64,000 bases of DNA from Herpetosiphon geysericola (GTDB taxonomy: Bacteria > Chloroflexota > Chloroflexia > Chloroflexales > Herpetosiphonaceae), in NCBI RefSeq assembly GCF_001306135.1, contig NZ_LGKP01000003.1, positions 84,240 to 148,239 of the forward strand, read 5' to 3'. How positions within the stretch are numbered: the first letter of the stretch is position 1; every line of letters begins with the position of its first letter. Under the pieces are notes generated by a model. It did no database searches and was not told the origin of the DNA. It saw only the letters and a list, made by a program, of their open reading frames with translations. The translations under genes and the position numbers were made by a program. Shown in pieces: positions 1 through 7,972 of the stretch.

Positions 1-446
1 ATGGCAGCAGGATCGTTGGGCGCAATAATCACAAAATCTGGGCGATGGCCATCGAGTGGCAAGCGCTGGCGATGGGCTTGGGCCATTGCACCAGGGTAGA
101 AGGCGGTGATTTGGTTGTCGGAAAGGTCGGTGTTGATAAAGCACGAGGCGGTGAAATCGCCTTCAATAACTTTGATCAAGCCAGTATCAACCCCAGCGTT
201 TTCGAGCCAGGTGCGATATTCGCTGAAATCTTCGCCGACGGTTCCCATGACGGTGGGGCGTTCGCCAAGCAAGGCCAAGTTATAGGCAATATTTGGCCCT
301 GTGCCGCCCCGCATGCGCTTCATCGACTCTACCAAGAAGCTCACGCTCAAAACGTGAACTTTATCGGCCAAAATATGATCTTTGAATTGCCCAGGAAACA
401 CCATAATGTAATCGTAGGCAATTGATCCAGCTACAACAATCCGCAC
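1..446 (-). CDS. PfkB-family carbohydrate/adenosine kinase, N-terminal part (runs off the window)
   Basis: The first 148 codons of a PfkB (ribokinase-like) kinase, which transfers phosphate from ATP to a sugar or nucleoside hydroxyl. The start is the GTG at 446, seven bases after an AGGAG ribosome site. The protein opens with the beta-strand RIVVAGSIAYDY, and near residue 50 has the family motif GGTGPNIAYNLALLG, which forms part of the substrate pocket. The catalytic Asp region lies outside the window. It lies 58 bases downstream of the MetE-like gene in a same-strand run headed by the SAM riboswitch and mtnA. A role in recycling adenosine from S-adenosylhomocysteine is therefore plausible, but this is inferred from context; the substrate cannot be read from this fragment. 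Confidence 0.85.
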   Translation of the reverse strand, partial: MRIVVAGSIAYDYIMVFPGQFKDHILADKVHVLSVSFLVESMKRMRGGTGPNIAYNLALLGERPTVMGTVGEDFSEYRTWLENAGVDTGLIKVIEGDFTASCFINTDLSDNQITAFYPGAMAQAHRQRLPLDGHRPDFVIIAPNDPAA

Positions 447-503
447 GAACAAACTCCTAGTATGAGTAACGATATCGCCGCTATGCTACGTGGATAGCAG
501 CGC

Positions 504-1523
504 TCACTGCAATTTATAGTGCGTCCGAATGACGCGGCTAACCTCGGCCAACAGGCCAAGCGCGTGATCGGCGTGGCTTGGCTCGTGTTGAGCAAGGCCC
601 TGCGCAATCGTTAATAACGAGCCATCAAGAATGCGACTGTTGAGAATATCGCGATCGAGTGCATCACGTAATAATTCAGTCCATTCGTTGACCACAGTAC
701 TGACCGTGATTTCGGCCAGCTGAGCGGGATCGCTGGGCAAACATTCCCAGATAATCGCCCCGCCATTTTCTAAATACTCATTGATACACTTGCCACAGGC
801 CAGCAACTCTTGGCGTTGCTCTTTGGCACAAACCAACACCCGCATGCCACTTTTGATCAACAGCTGCCAATCGACAGCTACTCCAGTGGGTGCGATGCCA
901 CAGGCAATTGGGCTATGCTGAATGGTTTCGGCCAACAGGCCATAGGCTTCTGCTTGGCTGATTGGGCTAAATGGTTGGGCTTGGGCATTCCAAAATGGCT
1001 CAATCAAACAGACCCAGCCTTGGATGTCGTGAATGCGTAATTCACGAGCCAGCCAACCAATCCGTAAGTGTAAGTGCTGTGTCAAGACCTCGCGCAAGCG
1101 TTGATCGGCCAATAATGGCCGTTCTTGATCGTCAACCAAGGTCAGGCCCAAACTTAACGGGCCATACAAGCCAAAACCCAAAGCTTGGGGCCGTAATTGG
1201 CGATCATTGAGCCACGGTGTATGATCAAGCAATTGTTCAACGCTGTCAACTGCCACATGGCCAACCGTATTTTCGAGATAGGCCAATTGATGGGCTTCAA
1301 GCTGACGTTCGAGTTGGGCAAGCTCAAAATGTGGGTCACTGTTCAAGCCAGGAAAGCCATGGGTGCTCAAGCTCCACAAGGGTTGAGCGACAAAGGTTGG
1401 CGCAATTGGATAGCCCTGCGTCCAACGCATTTGGGCTGCCCATGCACTTGCCTGATTGGTGTAAGGCAGATCAAATGGCGCAATCGCTTGGCAACGCAAC
1501 TCACTGGCGAGCGTTGGCGGCAT
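504..1523 (-). CDS. MetE/UROD-like fold protein in the methionine-salvage operon
   Basis: Predicted 339 residues. An upstream TTG would lengthen it to 351 residues, but the ATG at 1523 has a GAGG about seven bases before it. It overlaps the 3' end of mtnA by 23 bases, which suggests translational coupling. Segments such as GFGLYGPLSLGLTL near one third of the protein and VCLIEPFW near residue 170 resemble the TIM-barrel strands of the cobalamin-independent methionine synthase C-terminal/uroporphyrinogen decarboxylase superfamily. I do not see a convincing His-X-Cys zinc motif, so it may not be an active methionine synthase. Being in the same SAM-riboswitch transcript as mtnA supports a role in methyl or methionine metabolism. 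The family assignment is tentative. Confidence 0.6.
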   Translation of the reverse strand: MPPTLASELRCQAIAPFDLPYTNQASAWAAQMRWTQGYPIAPTFVAQPLWSLSTHGFPGLNSDPHFELAQLERQLEAHQLAYLENTVGHVAVDSVEQLLDHTPWLNDRQLRPQALGFGLYGPLSLGLTLVDDQERPLLADQRLREVLTQHLHLRIGWLARELRIHDIQGWVCLIEPFWNAQAQPFSPISQAEAYGLLAETIQHSPIACGIAPTGVAVDWQLLIKSGMRVLVCAKEQRQELLACGKCINEYLENGGAIIWECLPSDPAQLAEITVSTVVNEWTELLRDALDRDILNSRILDGSLLTIAQGLAQHEPSHADHALGLLAEVSRVIRTHYKLQ

Positions 1524-2577
1524 TGGCAGCCTCGACCATGGTGTGTAATTGTTCGGCAAAGGGCGGGTAGGCGATGCCTTGTTCGGTAATAATTGCCGTA
1601 ACCAAGTGCGCAGGTGTTACATCAAAGGCTGGATGCGCCACCTTAATGCCTTCAGCAGCAATTGCCTGTTGCCCAATATGCGTCACTTCTTGGGTTGAGC
1701 GTTGCTCGATTGGAATCGCCGCACCATTGGCGGTCTGCAAATCAATGGTCGAGGTTGGCGCTGCAACATACAGTGGAATGTTGTGCGCTTTGGCCAAAAC
1801 CGCTAAGCCATAGGTGCCAATTTTGTTGGCAACATCGCCATTGGCTGCAATCCGATCCGAGCCGACAATAATGCAATCGACATGGCCTTGCTGCATAAAA
1901 TAGGCTGCCATATTATCGGTAATTAAGGTAAGATCGATGCCTGCCTGCTGCAATTCCCACGCGGTGAGGCGTGCGCCCTGCAAAAATGGCCGCGTTTCAT
2001 CAACCCAGACGTGAATTGGCTGACCATCTTCATGCACCGCCCGAATTGGGGCCAGCGCTGTGCCATAGGCGGCAGTTGCCAAGCCACCAGCATTACAGTG
2101 GGTCAATACATTGCGCGTTTGGGCCAAAAGCGTTTTGCCATGTTGACCAATGGCGCGGCACATAGCCTCGTCTTGGTCGCGAATAGTTTCGGCTTCGGCC
2201 AATAAACGCTGGCGCAATTGATCAGGTTCAAGCTGGGCATTTGCCTGTGCTATATCGAGCATCCGCTGCGTAGCCCACGCCAAGTTGATTGCGGTAGGAC
2301 GGGCTGCATCCAGCAGGCTTTTGGCCTTAACAAGTTTTTCGATCAATTTGCTGCTGGTTTGGGCTGTGCTGCGTTTGGCCGCGAGCGCCATGCCATATGC
2401 CGCCGTAATGCCAATTGCTGGAGCGCCTCGCACTTGCATAGAGCGAATCGCTTCAATAACGCTGTTTAAATCCTCACAACGCACAATATCCAGCATTGCT
2501 GGCAAGCGCAATTGATCGATCAAACAGGGCACGTCGTCCCACCAAACAGTTTTTGGTACTTCATTCATGGGTTGCAT
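1501..2577 (-). CDS. mtnA: S-methyl-5-thioribose-1-phosphate isomerase
   Basis: A 358-residue cytosolic enzyme of the eIF2B-alpha/MtnA family. It converts 5-methylthioribose-1-phosphate to 5-methylthioribulose-1-phosphate in the salvage of methylthioadenosine to methionine. Recognisable blocks are SMQVRGAPAIGITAAYG near residue 45, the catalytic Cys in NVLTHCNAGGLATAAYGTAL near 160, and the catalytic Asp in DCIIVGSDRIAANGDVANKIGTY near 240. Length fits the family. The ATG at 2577 is 12 bases after a GAGAGG that forms the 3' arm of the upstream terminator; a second ATG lies three codons in. Transcription is predicted to be controlled by the SAM-I riboswitch upstream. The MetE-like gene overlaps its end. 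Confidence 0.95.
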   Translation of the reverse strand: MQPMNEVPKTVWWDDVPCLIDQLRLPAMLDIVRCEDLNSVIEAIRSMQVRGAPAIGITAAYGMALAAKRSTAQTSSKLIEKLVKAKSLLDAARPTAINLAWATQRMLDIAQANAQLEPDQLRQRLLAEAETIRDQDEAMCRAIGQHGKTLLAQTRNVLTHCNAGGLATAAYGTALAPIRAVHEDGQPIHVWVDETRPFLQGARLTAWELQQAGIDLTLITDNMAAYFMQQGHVDCIIVGSDRIAANGDVANKIGTYGLAVLAKAHNIPLYVAAPTSTIDLQTANGAAIPIEQRSTQEVTHIGQQAIAAEGIKVAHPAFDVTPAHLVTAIITEQGIAYPPFAEQLHTMVEAANAANARQ

Positions 2578-2582
2578 TACAC

Positions 2583-2605
2583 AAAAAAACCTCTCAAAAG
2601 AGAGG
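2583..2605 (-). terminator. riboswitch-controlled intrinsic terminator upstream of mtnA
   Basis: On the minus strand a CCTCTC / TTTT / GAGAGG hairpin is followed by seven T. It lies between the SAM-I aptamer and the mtnA ATG, so it is the expected expression platform. The 3' arm GAGAGG is also the only purine-rich ribosome-site candidate for mtnA, so folding would both stop transcription and mask translation initiation. Confidence 0.9.
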
Positions 2606-2618
2606 CCCGCATGCGTCT

Positions 2619-2716
2619 ACTCATCTATCAGGCCGAACCTGCAGGATTTTGCACCTTCCAAAAAATTGGGGTTGCCGGGCTTCGTCGGGCCAGTCCCTCC
2701 GCCCATCTCGATGAGA
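2619..2716 (-). ncRNA. SAM-I (S-box) riboswitch aptamer
   Basis: On the minus strand the P1 arms CTCATC (2715-2710) and GATGAG (2625-2620) enclose the characteristic S-box core. Core segments include GGAGGGACTGGCCC, GAAGCCCGGCAACC and a GGTGC / CCTGC stem. The class binds S-adenosylmethionine and turns downstream genes off when SAM is abundant. It is followed directly by an intrinsic terminator and mtnA, a typical arrangement for methionine and salvage genes. Confidence 0.95.
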
Positions 2717-2753
2717 ATCGCGTATTCACTGATATTCCACAGTTCGGTTGGCG

Positions 2754-2782
2754 ATTATAGCATAGTCAATTGCTTGTGACAA
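2754..2782 (-). promoter_or_regulatory. sigma-70-type promoter of the riboswitch-mtnA operon
   Basis: The minus strand has TTGTCA (2782-2777), a 17-base spacer and a perfect TATAAT (2759-2754). The start of transcription would fall near 2747, about 30 bases before the aptamer. Confidence 0.8.
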
Positions 2783-2823
2783 ATGGCTTTTAGCGCGCTT
2801 TGGGCAATCTGCCCAAGTTGGCT

Positions 2824-4029
2824 TCAATGGCGATCGAGCCGAAAGATCGCTGCATCAGGGTTTGGGCGTTGACACAACCGATCGCGCAGCAGTTCGGCAG
2901 CCACGATGCTGTAGGTAATGCCATTGCCACCATAGCCCAGCGCAAGCAAAATCCGCGGTTGGTCGGGTAAATGGTCGATATAAGGCAAGCCATCGCTGGT
3001 TTCGCCAAATGTGCCAGCCCAGCGATAATCAACGTGTAGCGGAATATGCGGGAAAAAATCATTAAAACGTTTGCTTAATTTGGCTGCTTTACGTTCAAGC
3101 AAGGCATCGCGCTTGGCTGGAATATCAATTCGATCATCTTCACCGCCGATAATCGCCCGACCTTCACTGGTGGTGCGCATGTAGACATAGGGGCGGGCAC
3201 TTTCCCAAATTAAACACTGCTCATACCAGCCATTGAAATCGCTCAACAGCTCGCTGGCAATTGCATAGCTGCTGCGAAATTTCACCAATGATTGTTTGAT
3301 ATAGTTTTGGGCTTCGTAGCCAGCAGCCAAAATCAAATATTTGGCATGAATCCGGCAGCCTGTATCAGTCGTTACGGTTACGCCATCACTATTGGCCTGC
3401 CATTCCTTGGCGCTCGTGCGATCGAATATCTGTGCGCCATGTTTGGCCGCATGCCTGAATAAGCCGTGGGCCAGTTGAAAGGCATCAACTTCGCCTGCAT
3501 TGTAGGAATATAAGGCTGCGGGAGCACTAAAACTAAAGCGTTCGCTAATCGCGCCTTTTTCCAAAAAATCCAAATTAAAACCTTTAGCTTTGCGCAGTTC
3601 ATATTCTTGCCGTAATTGTTTGACATGCCAACGCCTGCTGGCAAGATATAAACTTGTTTTATATGAAAAATGGTCTGCTACACCGACTTTTTGGGCAACT
3701 TCGGCGACTTTATCGATTGCATCGCGACAAAGTTGATAGGCCCGAACGGCGTTTTGCTCGCCAACCAACTTAACTAATTCGGTCAGGGGCGTATCGATTT
3801 CATATTGCAACAAGGCGGTGCTGGCGCTGGTGCTGCCGCCAGCGATCTCGCGTTTTTCGAGCACAACGGTTTCGATATTAGCTTCAGTCAGATAATGGGC
3901 GATCAGCGCGCCGCTAATGCCGCCACCGATCACTACCACTTCACAAGTTAAATCGTTTTCTAAGCGAGGATACGTGCTCAATAAACCACTTTTAACTGCC
4001 CAAAATGGATAACCACTATTCAAATCCAT
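2824..4029 (-). CDS. FAD-dependent oxidoreductase, DAO/glycine oxidase-like
   Basis: About 401 residues. The ATG at 4029 is chosen because AGGAG lies ten bases before it; an in-frame upstream start would add 15 unlikely residues. The dinucleotide-binding fold is near residues 30-60 (VVVIGGGISGALIAHYL, then an acidic residue in VVLEKRE). The late FAD-contact block GLPYIDHLPDQPRILLALGYGGNGITYS is typical of the DAO/DadA superfamily, which oxidises amines or amino acids. No membrane segment or Rieske domain follows the core. The substrate is not predictable from sequence. It stands alone, divergent to nothing nearby and about 80 bases from the acetyltransferase gene on the same strand. Confidence 0.88.
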   Translation of the reverse strand: MDLNSGYPFWAVKSGLLSTYPRLENDLTCEVVVIGGGISGALIAHYLTEANIETVVLEKREIAGGSTSASTALLQYEIDTPLTELVKLVGEQNAVRAYQLCRDAIDKVAEVAQKVGVADHFSYKTSLYLASRRWHVKQLRQEYELRKAKGFNLDFLEKGAISERFSFSAPAALYSYNAGEVDAFQLAHGLFRHAAKHGAQIFDRTSAKEWQANSDGVTVTTDTGCRIHAKYLILAAGYEAQNYIKQSLVKFRSSYAIASELLSDFNGWYEQCLIWESARPYVYMRTTSEGRAIIGGEDDRIDIPAKRDALLERKAAKLSKRFNDFFPHIPLHVDYRWAGTFGETSDGLPYIDHLPDQPRILLALGYGGNGITYSIVAAELLRDRLCQRPNPDAAIFRLDRH

Positions 4030-4109
4030 GGTTTGTATGCTCCTGATATGTGCGCTTGGGCTGGCATTAAGCAAGCGGTATGCCGCTAAAATCGACTGAT
4101 TGCTGCTCT

Positions 4110-4565
4110 TTAATCATGGGTTGCTAGCGGATACATGGCCACAATTCGACCATTCGCATCGCAGGATTGCTCCTGAAAGCCTAAAGATTGATACAAATAA
4201 CGGGCTGCATGGTTGTGCTCGCGATAGCTTAGCCAGACCTGATCGATCGTGCCCAACGCTGCTGCCTCAGCCAAAATCGCCTGCATTGCAGCGCGACCAT
4301 AGCCTTGGCCTTGAAAAGCCTGATCGATCATCAAGCGCGCGACCCGATATTGATCTGTGTTTGGGCTAAGGCCATACACCGCCAAGCCAACTAGCGTATC
4401 AGCTTGGGTCATAATTGCCCGAACATGCATGGTTGGGTAAAACTGGGCCTCGGCAATTGAATAAAGGTTGGAGGCAACGAAAGCTTGTTGCTCTGCGGGC
4501 AAGCTCAATTCGCAGCATGCCTGCCAATTTTCGCTGGTAACTGGGGCTAAATGAACGATTGTCAT
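4110..4565 (-). CDS. GNAT-family N-acetyltransferase
   Basis: 151 residues from the ATG at 4565, preceded by AAGGAA. It has the acetyl-CoA pyrophosphate loop QGQGYGRAAMQAIL near residue 90 and the family's late NHAARYLYQSLGFQE block near 120, giving the normal GNAT length and order. GNAT enzymes move acetyl from acetyl-CoA to an amine. The N-terminal part (LSLPAEQQAFVASN) resembles diamine/polyamine acetyltransferases of the BltD/PaiA type, so a small polyamine-like substrate is possible but unproven. Confidence 0.88.
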   Translation of the reverse strand: MTIVHLAPVTSENWQACCELSLPAEQQAFVASNLYSIAEAQFYPTMHVRAIMTQADTLVGLAVYGLSPNTDQYRVARLMIDQAFQGQGYGRAAMQAILAEAAALGTIDQVWLSYREHNHAARYLYQSLGFQEQSCDANGRIVAMYPLATHD

Positions 4566-4848
4566 CACTATTTCCTTAAGTAATGATCATGAGATTGTAT
4601 TAAACTAGAAAACCCTGCTGCACTGCAACAGGGTTTCGATTAGGTTCTAGATTTGTGTTCACTCAACCAAGAATAATTTCGATAGTTTCTTTAGGCTCAA
4701 ATTATCCACCAATTGTGCTTTAGGGGGTGCAGGGGGATGAAAACCCCCTGCGTTTCCCTCCGCCGGAGGGACGGAAGGGTGGCGAACCAAAAGTTCACTA
4801 ATGAGCCATGAGAATCCATTAATTCTAAGGCAACCAAGCTAGCACAGC
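4566..4848. other. intergenic region with a hairpin and a dispersed repeat copy
   Basis: No gene is seen. It holds an AACCCTG / CAGGGTT hairpin near 4612-4636, which read on the minus strand is followed by TTTTCTAGTTT and could end transcripts from the prenyl synthase gene. It also holds copy A of the structured repeat at 4705-4787. Confidence 0.6.
4705..4787 (+). repeat. dispersed structured repeat, copy A
   Basis: An 83-base unit with two hairpins. The first is GCAGGGGG / CCCCCTGC; the second is CCCTCCG / CGGAGGG, followed by ACGGAAGGGTGG. Copy B at 7218-7300 is the same sequence inverted with about one mismatch; copies C, D and E are at 41156, 53258 and 53425. Confidence 0.85.
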
Positions 4849-5829
4849 TTAGAAATGGCGGTCGAGCACATAGTCTGCGATTTCGCGCAACAGCTCTTTG
4901 GCCGCCGATGGTGGGAAGATATCGAGGGCTGCGAGGCCGCGTTGGGTAATGCTGCGAGCTTCAGCGATTGCTTGATCGATGCCCCCAAGCTGCTTAACTT
5001 GGCTAATTGCTTGTTCAACTTGGGCATCGCTTAGCTGCTCGTAGCGATCAAGCAAATTGACCAAAGGATGCTCGTGATGATCCTTGACTGCCAAGATTAA
5101 TGGCAAGGTAATGGTGCCTTCGCGCAAATCGTTGCCAGCAGGCTTGCCAAGCGTTTCCTCGGTGCTGACGAAATCGAGAATATCATCGACAATTTGGAAG
5201 GCCAAGCCAATATCGTAGCCATAGCGCGCAGCAGCTTCAATTTCTTCTGGGCTACCACCGCCACAAACCATGCCAGCAGCGGCAGCTGCTTCAAACAAGG
5301 CTGCGGTTTTGCCACCGATTTTGGCATAATATTGTTCGAGGGCTGTGGCTGTGGGCAGCGTCGCCATGACGGGGTGCAATTCAGAGGCCGAAATTGTCAT
5401 AACCGATTCGGCAAAAATCTGAATCACCCGTGGGTCGGGAGCTAGCGCCATTTCGCCAGCAGCAACCGCAAACAGGTAATCCCCAACCATCAATGCTACG
5501 CCCTGATCCCATTTGGCATGGACTGTAACTTTGCCTCGGCGGCGGTCGGCATCATCGACTAAATCGTCGTGAACCAAACTGGCTGCATGAATTAACTCAA
5601 CCGCAGTTGCTGCATGCAAGCTATCGCTCAAGCGGTAGCGGCCTAATTGTGAAGCAAGCAGAACCATCATGGCCCGCAACCGCTTACCACCAGAGCTAAC
5701 AAGGTGTTGACCAGCAGCCGTGATCAGCGCCGATTGGGATTCGACTCGGTGCATAATGCGATCTTCGACGGCTTGCAGATCATGGCGTAACGTGCTTGGG
5801 ATTTCCAATTGTTTTAATGTGTGCGTCAT
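4849..5829 (-). CDS. trans-polyprenyl diphosphate synthase (IspB/HepT type)
   Basis: 326 residues, the usual length for long-chain trans-isoprenyl diphosphate synthases. These condense isopentenyl diphosphate onto allylic diphosphates to make quinone side chains. Visible motifs are GGKRLRAMMVLLA near residue 48, the first Asp-rich motif DDLVDDADRRRG near 88 and the second Asp-rich motif DDILDF near 215; both carry DDxxD. A KPAGNDLREGTITLPL block follows. The ATG at 5829 has TAGGA upstream. It is divergent from fabZ across 173 bases, which must hold both promoters. Chain length cannot be settled here; a menaquinone side-chain role is the likely one. Confidence 0.93.
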   Translation of the reverse strand: MTHTLKQLEIPSTLRHDLQAVEDRIMHRVESQSALITAAGQHLVSSGGKRLRAMMVLLASQLGRYRLSDSLHAATAVELIHAASLVHDDLVDDADRRRGKVTVHAKWDQGVALMVGDYLFAVAAGEMALAPDPRVIQIFAESVMTISASELHPVMATLPTATALEQYYAKIGGKTAALFEAAAAAGMVCGGGSPEEIEAAARYGYDIGLAFQIVDDILDFVSTEETLGKPAGNDLREGTITLPLILAVKDHHEHPLVNLLDRYEQLSDAQVEQAISQVKQLGGIDQAIAEARSITQRGLAALDIFPPSAAKELLREIADYVLDRHF

Positions 5830-6002
5830 AGCACGCTTCCTACATAAATTCGGTGTTTGTGAAAGTTATCGCGTAGCCAAAGCATACCCGAAAACCATAG
5901 CAGCGTCAACGGATTTGCCGCTGGCTTTAGGCTCGGTTACACTAGGGGCTAGGCTATCTGAGAGCTTTGTGAGAGGTTTTGAAAGCCGTTAGGAGTGTTG
6001 CG

Positions 6003-6428
6003 ATGTTTAATATTGAGGATATTTTGGCCACCCTGCCCCACCGCCCGCCATTTCTTTTGATCGATCGTATTTTGGAGCTTGAAGATGGCGTGCGCGCGGT
6101 TGGTCTAAAAAACGTCACCATGAACGAGCAGTTCTTTGTTGGCCACTTTCCTGGGCGGCCAGTGATGCCTGGCGTGTTGATTGTTGAAGCCTTGGCCCAA
6201 GTCGGGGCATTCATCATTTTGCGCCAGCCAGAGTATGCTGGCAAGATTGTGATGTTTGCAGGGATTGATGATTTTCGTTTCAAGCGCCCAGTTACACCTG
6301 GTGATACACTGAAATTAGAAGTAAGCCTCGATAAAATGCGCCGCCGCATTGGTAAGGGCCAAGCCAAAGCCACGGTTGATGGCACGTTGGTTGCCGAAGG
6401 TGGGCTGATGTTTGCAATTATTGATTAA
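6003..6428 (+). CDS. fabZ: 3-hydroxyacyl-[acyl-carrier-protein] dehydratase FabZ
   Basis: 141 residues from the ATG at 6003, eight bases after AGGAG; a TTG start at 5979 is less likely. It is a hot-dog fold enzyme that dehydrates 3-hydroxyacyl-ACP in type II fatty acid synthesis. The signature [19 protein letters not shown] (near residue 48) contains the catalytic His and, on the following helix, the catalytic Glu. [13 protein letters not shown] at the N-terminus is also typical. The response regulator gene follows after 39 bases, so the two may share a transcript. Confidence 0.96.
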   Translation: MFNIEDILATLPHRPPFLLIDRILELEDGVRAVGLKNVTMNEQFFVGHFPGRPVMPGVLIVEALAQVGAFIILRQPEYAGKIVMFAGIDDFRFKRPVTPGDTLKLEVSLDKMRRRIGKGQAKATVDGTLVAEGGLMFAIID

Positions 6429-6467
6429 GTATTGCCTTTAAACATTCGCCTACAGAAGGAGTCTGTT

Positions 6468-7199
6468 GTGGATACGTTCAATGTTGAGCTACGTGATAAG
6501 CTCATTCTGGTGGTTGATGACGAACCACGGCTGGTCACATTTATGCGCGTAAACCTCGAAGCAGAGGGTTGCCGCGTGATTAGCGCCGAAAATGGCCGCA
6601 AAGCGCTGGAAAAAGTGCGCGAAGATATGCCCGACGCTGTGCTGTTGGATATTATGATGCCTGGCTTGGATGGCTACGAAACCTTGCGCCGCTTGCGTGA
6701 GTTTTCTGCAATTCCGGTCATTTTTCTCACCGCCAAAGACGAAGAAGATGATCGGATTCGTGGTTTGGAGCTTGGCGCTGATGATTACATTGGCAAGCCG
6801 TTTAGCCATCGCGAGTTGGTAAGCCGTTTGCGGGCTGTGTTACGCCGCCATTATGTGACGCCAACTCAAGCGGTTTCAACCACCAAAATCGACGATCGCT
6901 TGACGGTCGATTTTGATCGGCGTGAAGTGTTGGTCAATGGCGAACGGATTAGCTTGCGCCCAACCGAATATCGCTTGCTCTACCATCTGGTGCAAAATGC
7001 TGGCTTTGTAATGCCGCACGAAACCTTGCTTGCCAAAGTTTGGGGGCCAGAATATCGTGATGAAAGCCATTATTTGCGTTTGTATGTAACCTACTTGCGC
7101 CAAAAAATCGAACAAGATCCAGCAAATCCGCACTATATTTTGACCGAGCGTGGGGTTGGCTATCGCTTCGTCGATTTCAAGAAAAAGGCCGAGGAATAG
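6468..7199 (+). CDS. OmpR/PhoB-family response regulator
   Basis: 243 residues from the GTG at 6468, which follows AGAAGGAG by six bases. The N-terminal receiver domain has the acidic pair in LVVDDE, the phospho-acceptor Asp in [14 protein letters not shown] near residue 62, and the Lys in [10 protein letters not shown] near 112. The C-terminal winged helix runs from [11 protein letters not shown] to [11 protein letters not shown]. It should be phosphorylated by a histidine kinase and bind tandem DNA sites. No kinase gene lies beside it, so it is an orphan regulator here. Copy B of the dispersed repeat follows the stop codon. Confidence 0.95.
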   Translation: MDTFNVELRDKLILVVDDEPRLVTFMRVNLEAEGCRVISAENGRKALEKVREDMPDAVLLDIMMPGLDGYETLRRLREFSAIPVIFLTAKDEEDDRIRGLELGADDYIGKPFSHRELVSRLRAVLRRHYVTPTQAVSTTKIDDRLTVDFDRREVLVNGERISLRPTEYRLLYHLVQNAGFVMPHETLLAKVWGPEYRDESHYLRLYVTYLRQKIEQDPANPHYILTERGVGYRFVDFKKKAEE

Positions 7200-7217
7200 T
7201 CTTATTCGGATAGTCAA

Positions 7218-7300
7218 GTTCGCCACCCTTCTGTCCCTCCGCCGGAGGGAAACGCAGGGGGTTTTCATCCCCCTGCACCCCCTAAAGCACAATTGGTGGA
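7218..7300 (-). repeat. dispersed structured repeat, copy B
   Basis: Inverted, nearly identical copy of the unit at 4705-4787, including the outer TCCACCAATTGTGCTTTAG flank. The two copies bracket the prenyl synthase, fabZ and response regulator genes. It lies just downstream of the response regulator stop and could form hairpins in the 3' untranslated RNA. Confidence 0.85.
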
Positions 7301-7352
7301 GCACCATGATGTTGCTGAAAAATATAAGTTCCACCTAGAGAAGCGAGTTAAG

Positions 7353-7913
7353 ATGGATCATCAAGCTGTTGATCAGCTACTACAACCAAAAAAGATTTTG
7401 CCTGTGGTTAACTTTTTAGCTGCGCCTGAGCTTATTCCAGCGCAGCCTGGGATCTATGGCTGGTGGTTTAAAACGATTCCGCCGCAAGTTCCAAATGTAG
7501 GCTGTTTACACATTGCTGGCTGGACATTGCTCTATCTTGGAATTTCGCCTGCTAGGAATAACCCTACTTCGCGCCAGAATCTGCGCAAACGGTTGCGCGA
7601 CCATATGCTTGGTCGGGCGAATAGTTCAACCTTGCGCTTGAGTTTGGGGTGTTTACTAAGCGAACAGCTTAATCTAAAGTTGGCTGCTTATGGCCCGAGC
7701 AAGTACGTGGCTTTTGGCGAAGGCGAAAAACGCCTATCTCAATGGCTAGCGGCAAATACTGGCCTTTCGTGGCTTGTACATCCTCAGCCTTGGTTGATTA
7801 AGCCTGAGCTTCTCCAACACTATGTTTTGCCACTGAATATCAAAGGCAATGACCACCCGTTTGTTACCACGCTCGAACAGATCCGGGCACAAGCAACACT
7901 TGAAGCTAGATAA
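7353..7913 (+). CDS. GIY-YIG-like protein
   Basis: 186 residues from the ATG at 7353. A longer GTG start at 7293 would lie inside the repeat and is unlikely. Motifs in order are PGIYGWWF near residue 30 (the GIY strand), LLYLGIS near 57 (the YIG strand, here YLG), the basic helix LRKRLRDHMLGRANSSTLRLSLGCLL near 75-100 and a later GEGEKRLSQWL. This pattern matches a family of small stand-alone GIY-YIG domain proteins of unknown biological role. The conserved Arg is present in the helix; whether an active-site Glu remains is unclear, so nuclease activity is uncertain. The ribosome site is weak. A small unknown gene follows 59 bases later. Confidence 0.7.
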   Translation: MDHQAVDQLLQPKKILPVVNFLAAPELIPAQPGIYGWWFKTIPPQVPNVGCLHIAGWTLLYLGISPARNNPTSRQNLRKRLRDHMLGRANSSTLRLSLGCLLSEQLNLKLAAYGPSKYVAFGEGEKRLSQWLAANTGLSWLVHPQPWLIKPELLQHYVLPLNIKGNDHPFVTTLEQIRAQATLEAR

Positions 7914-7972
7914 AATACGATAACGATCAAGTTTTTATTGGCTGTGGCTATCAAATTTTGGAGGGAAAAGGA

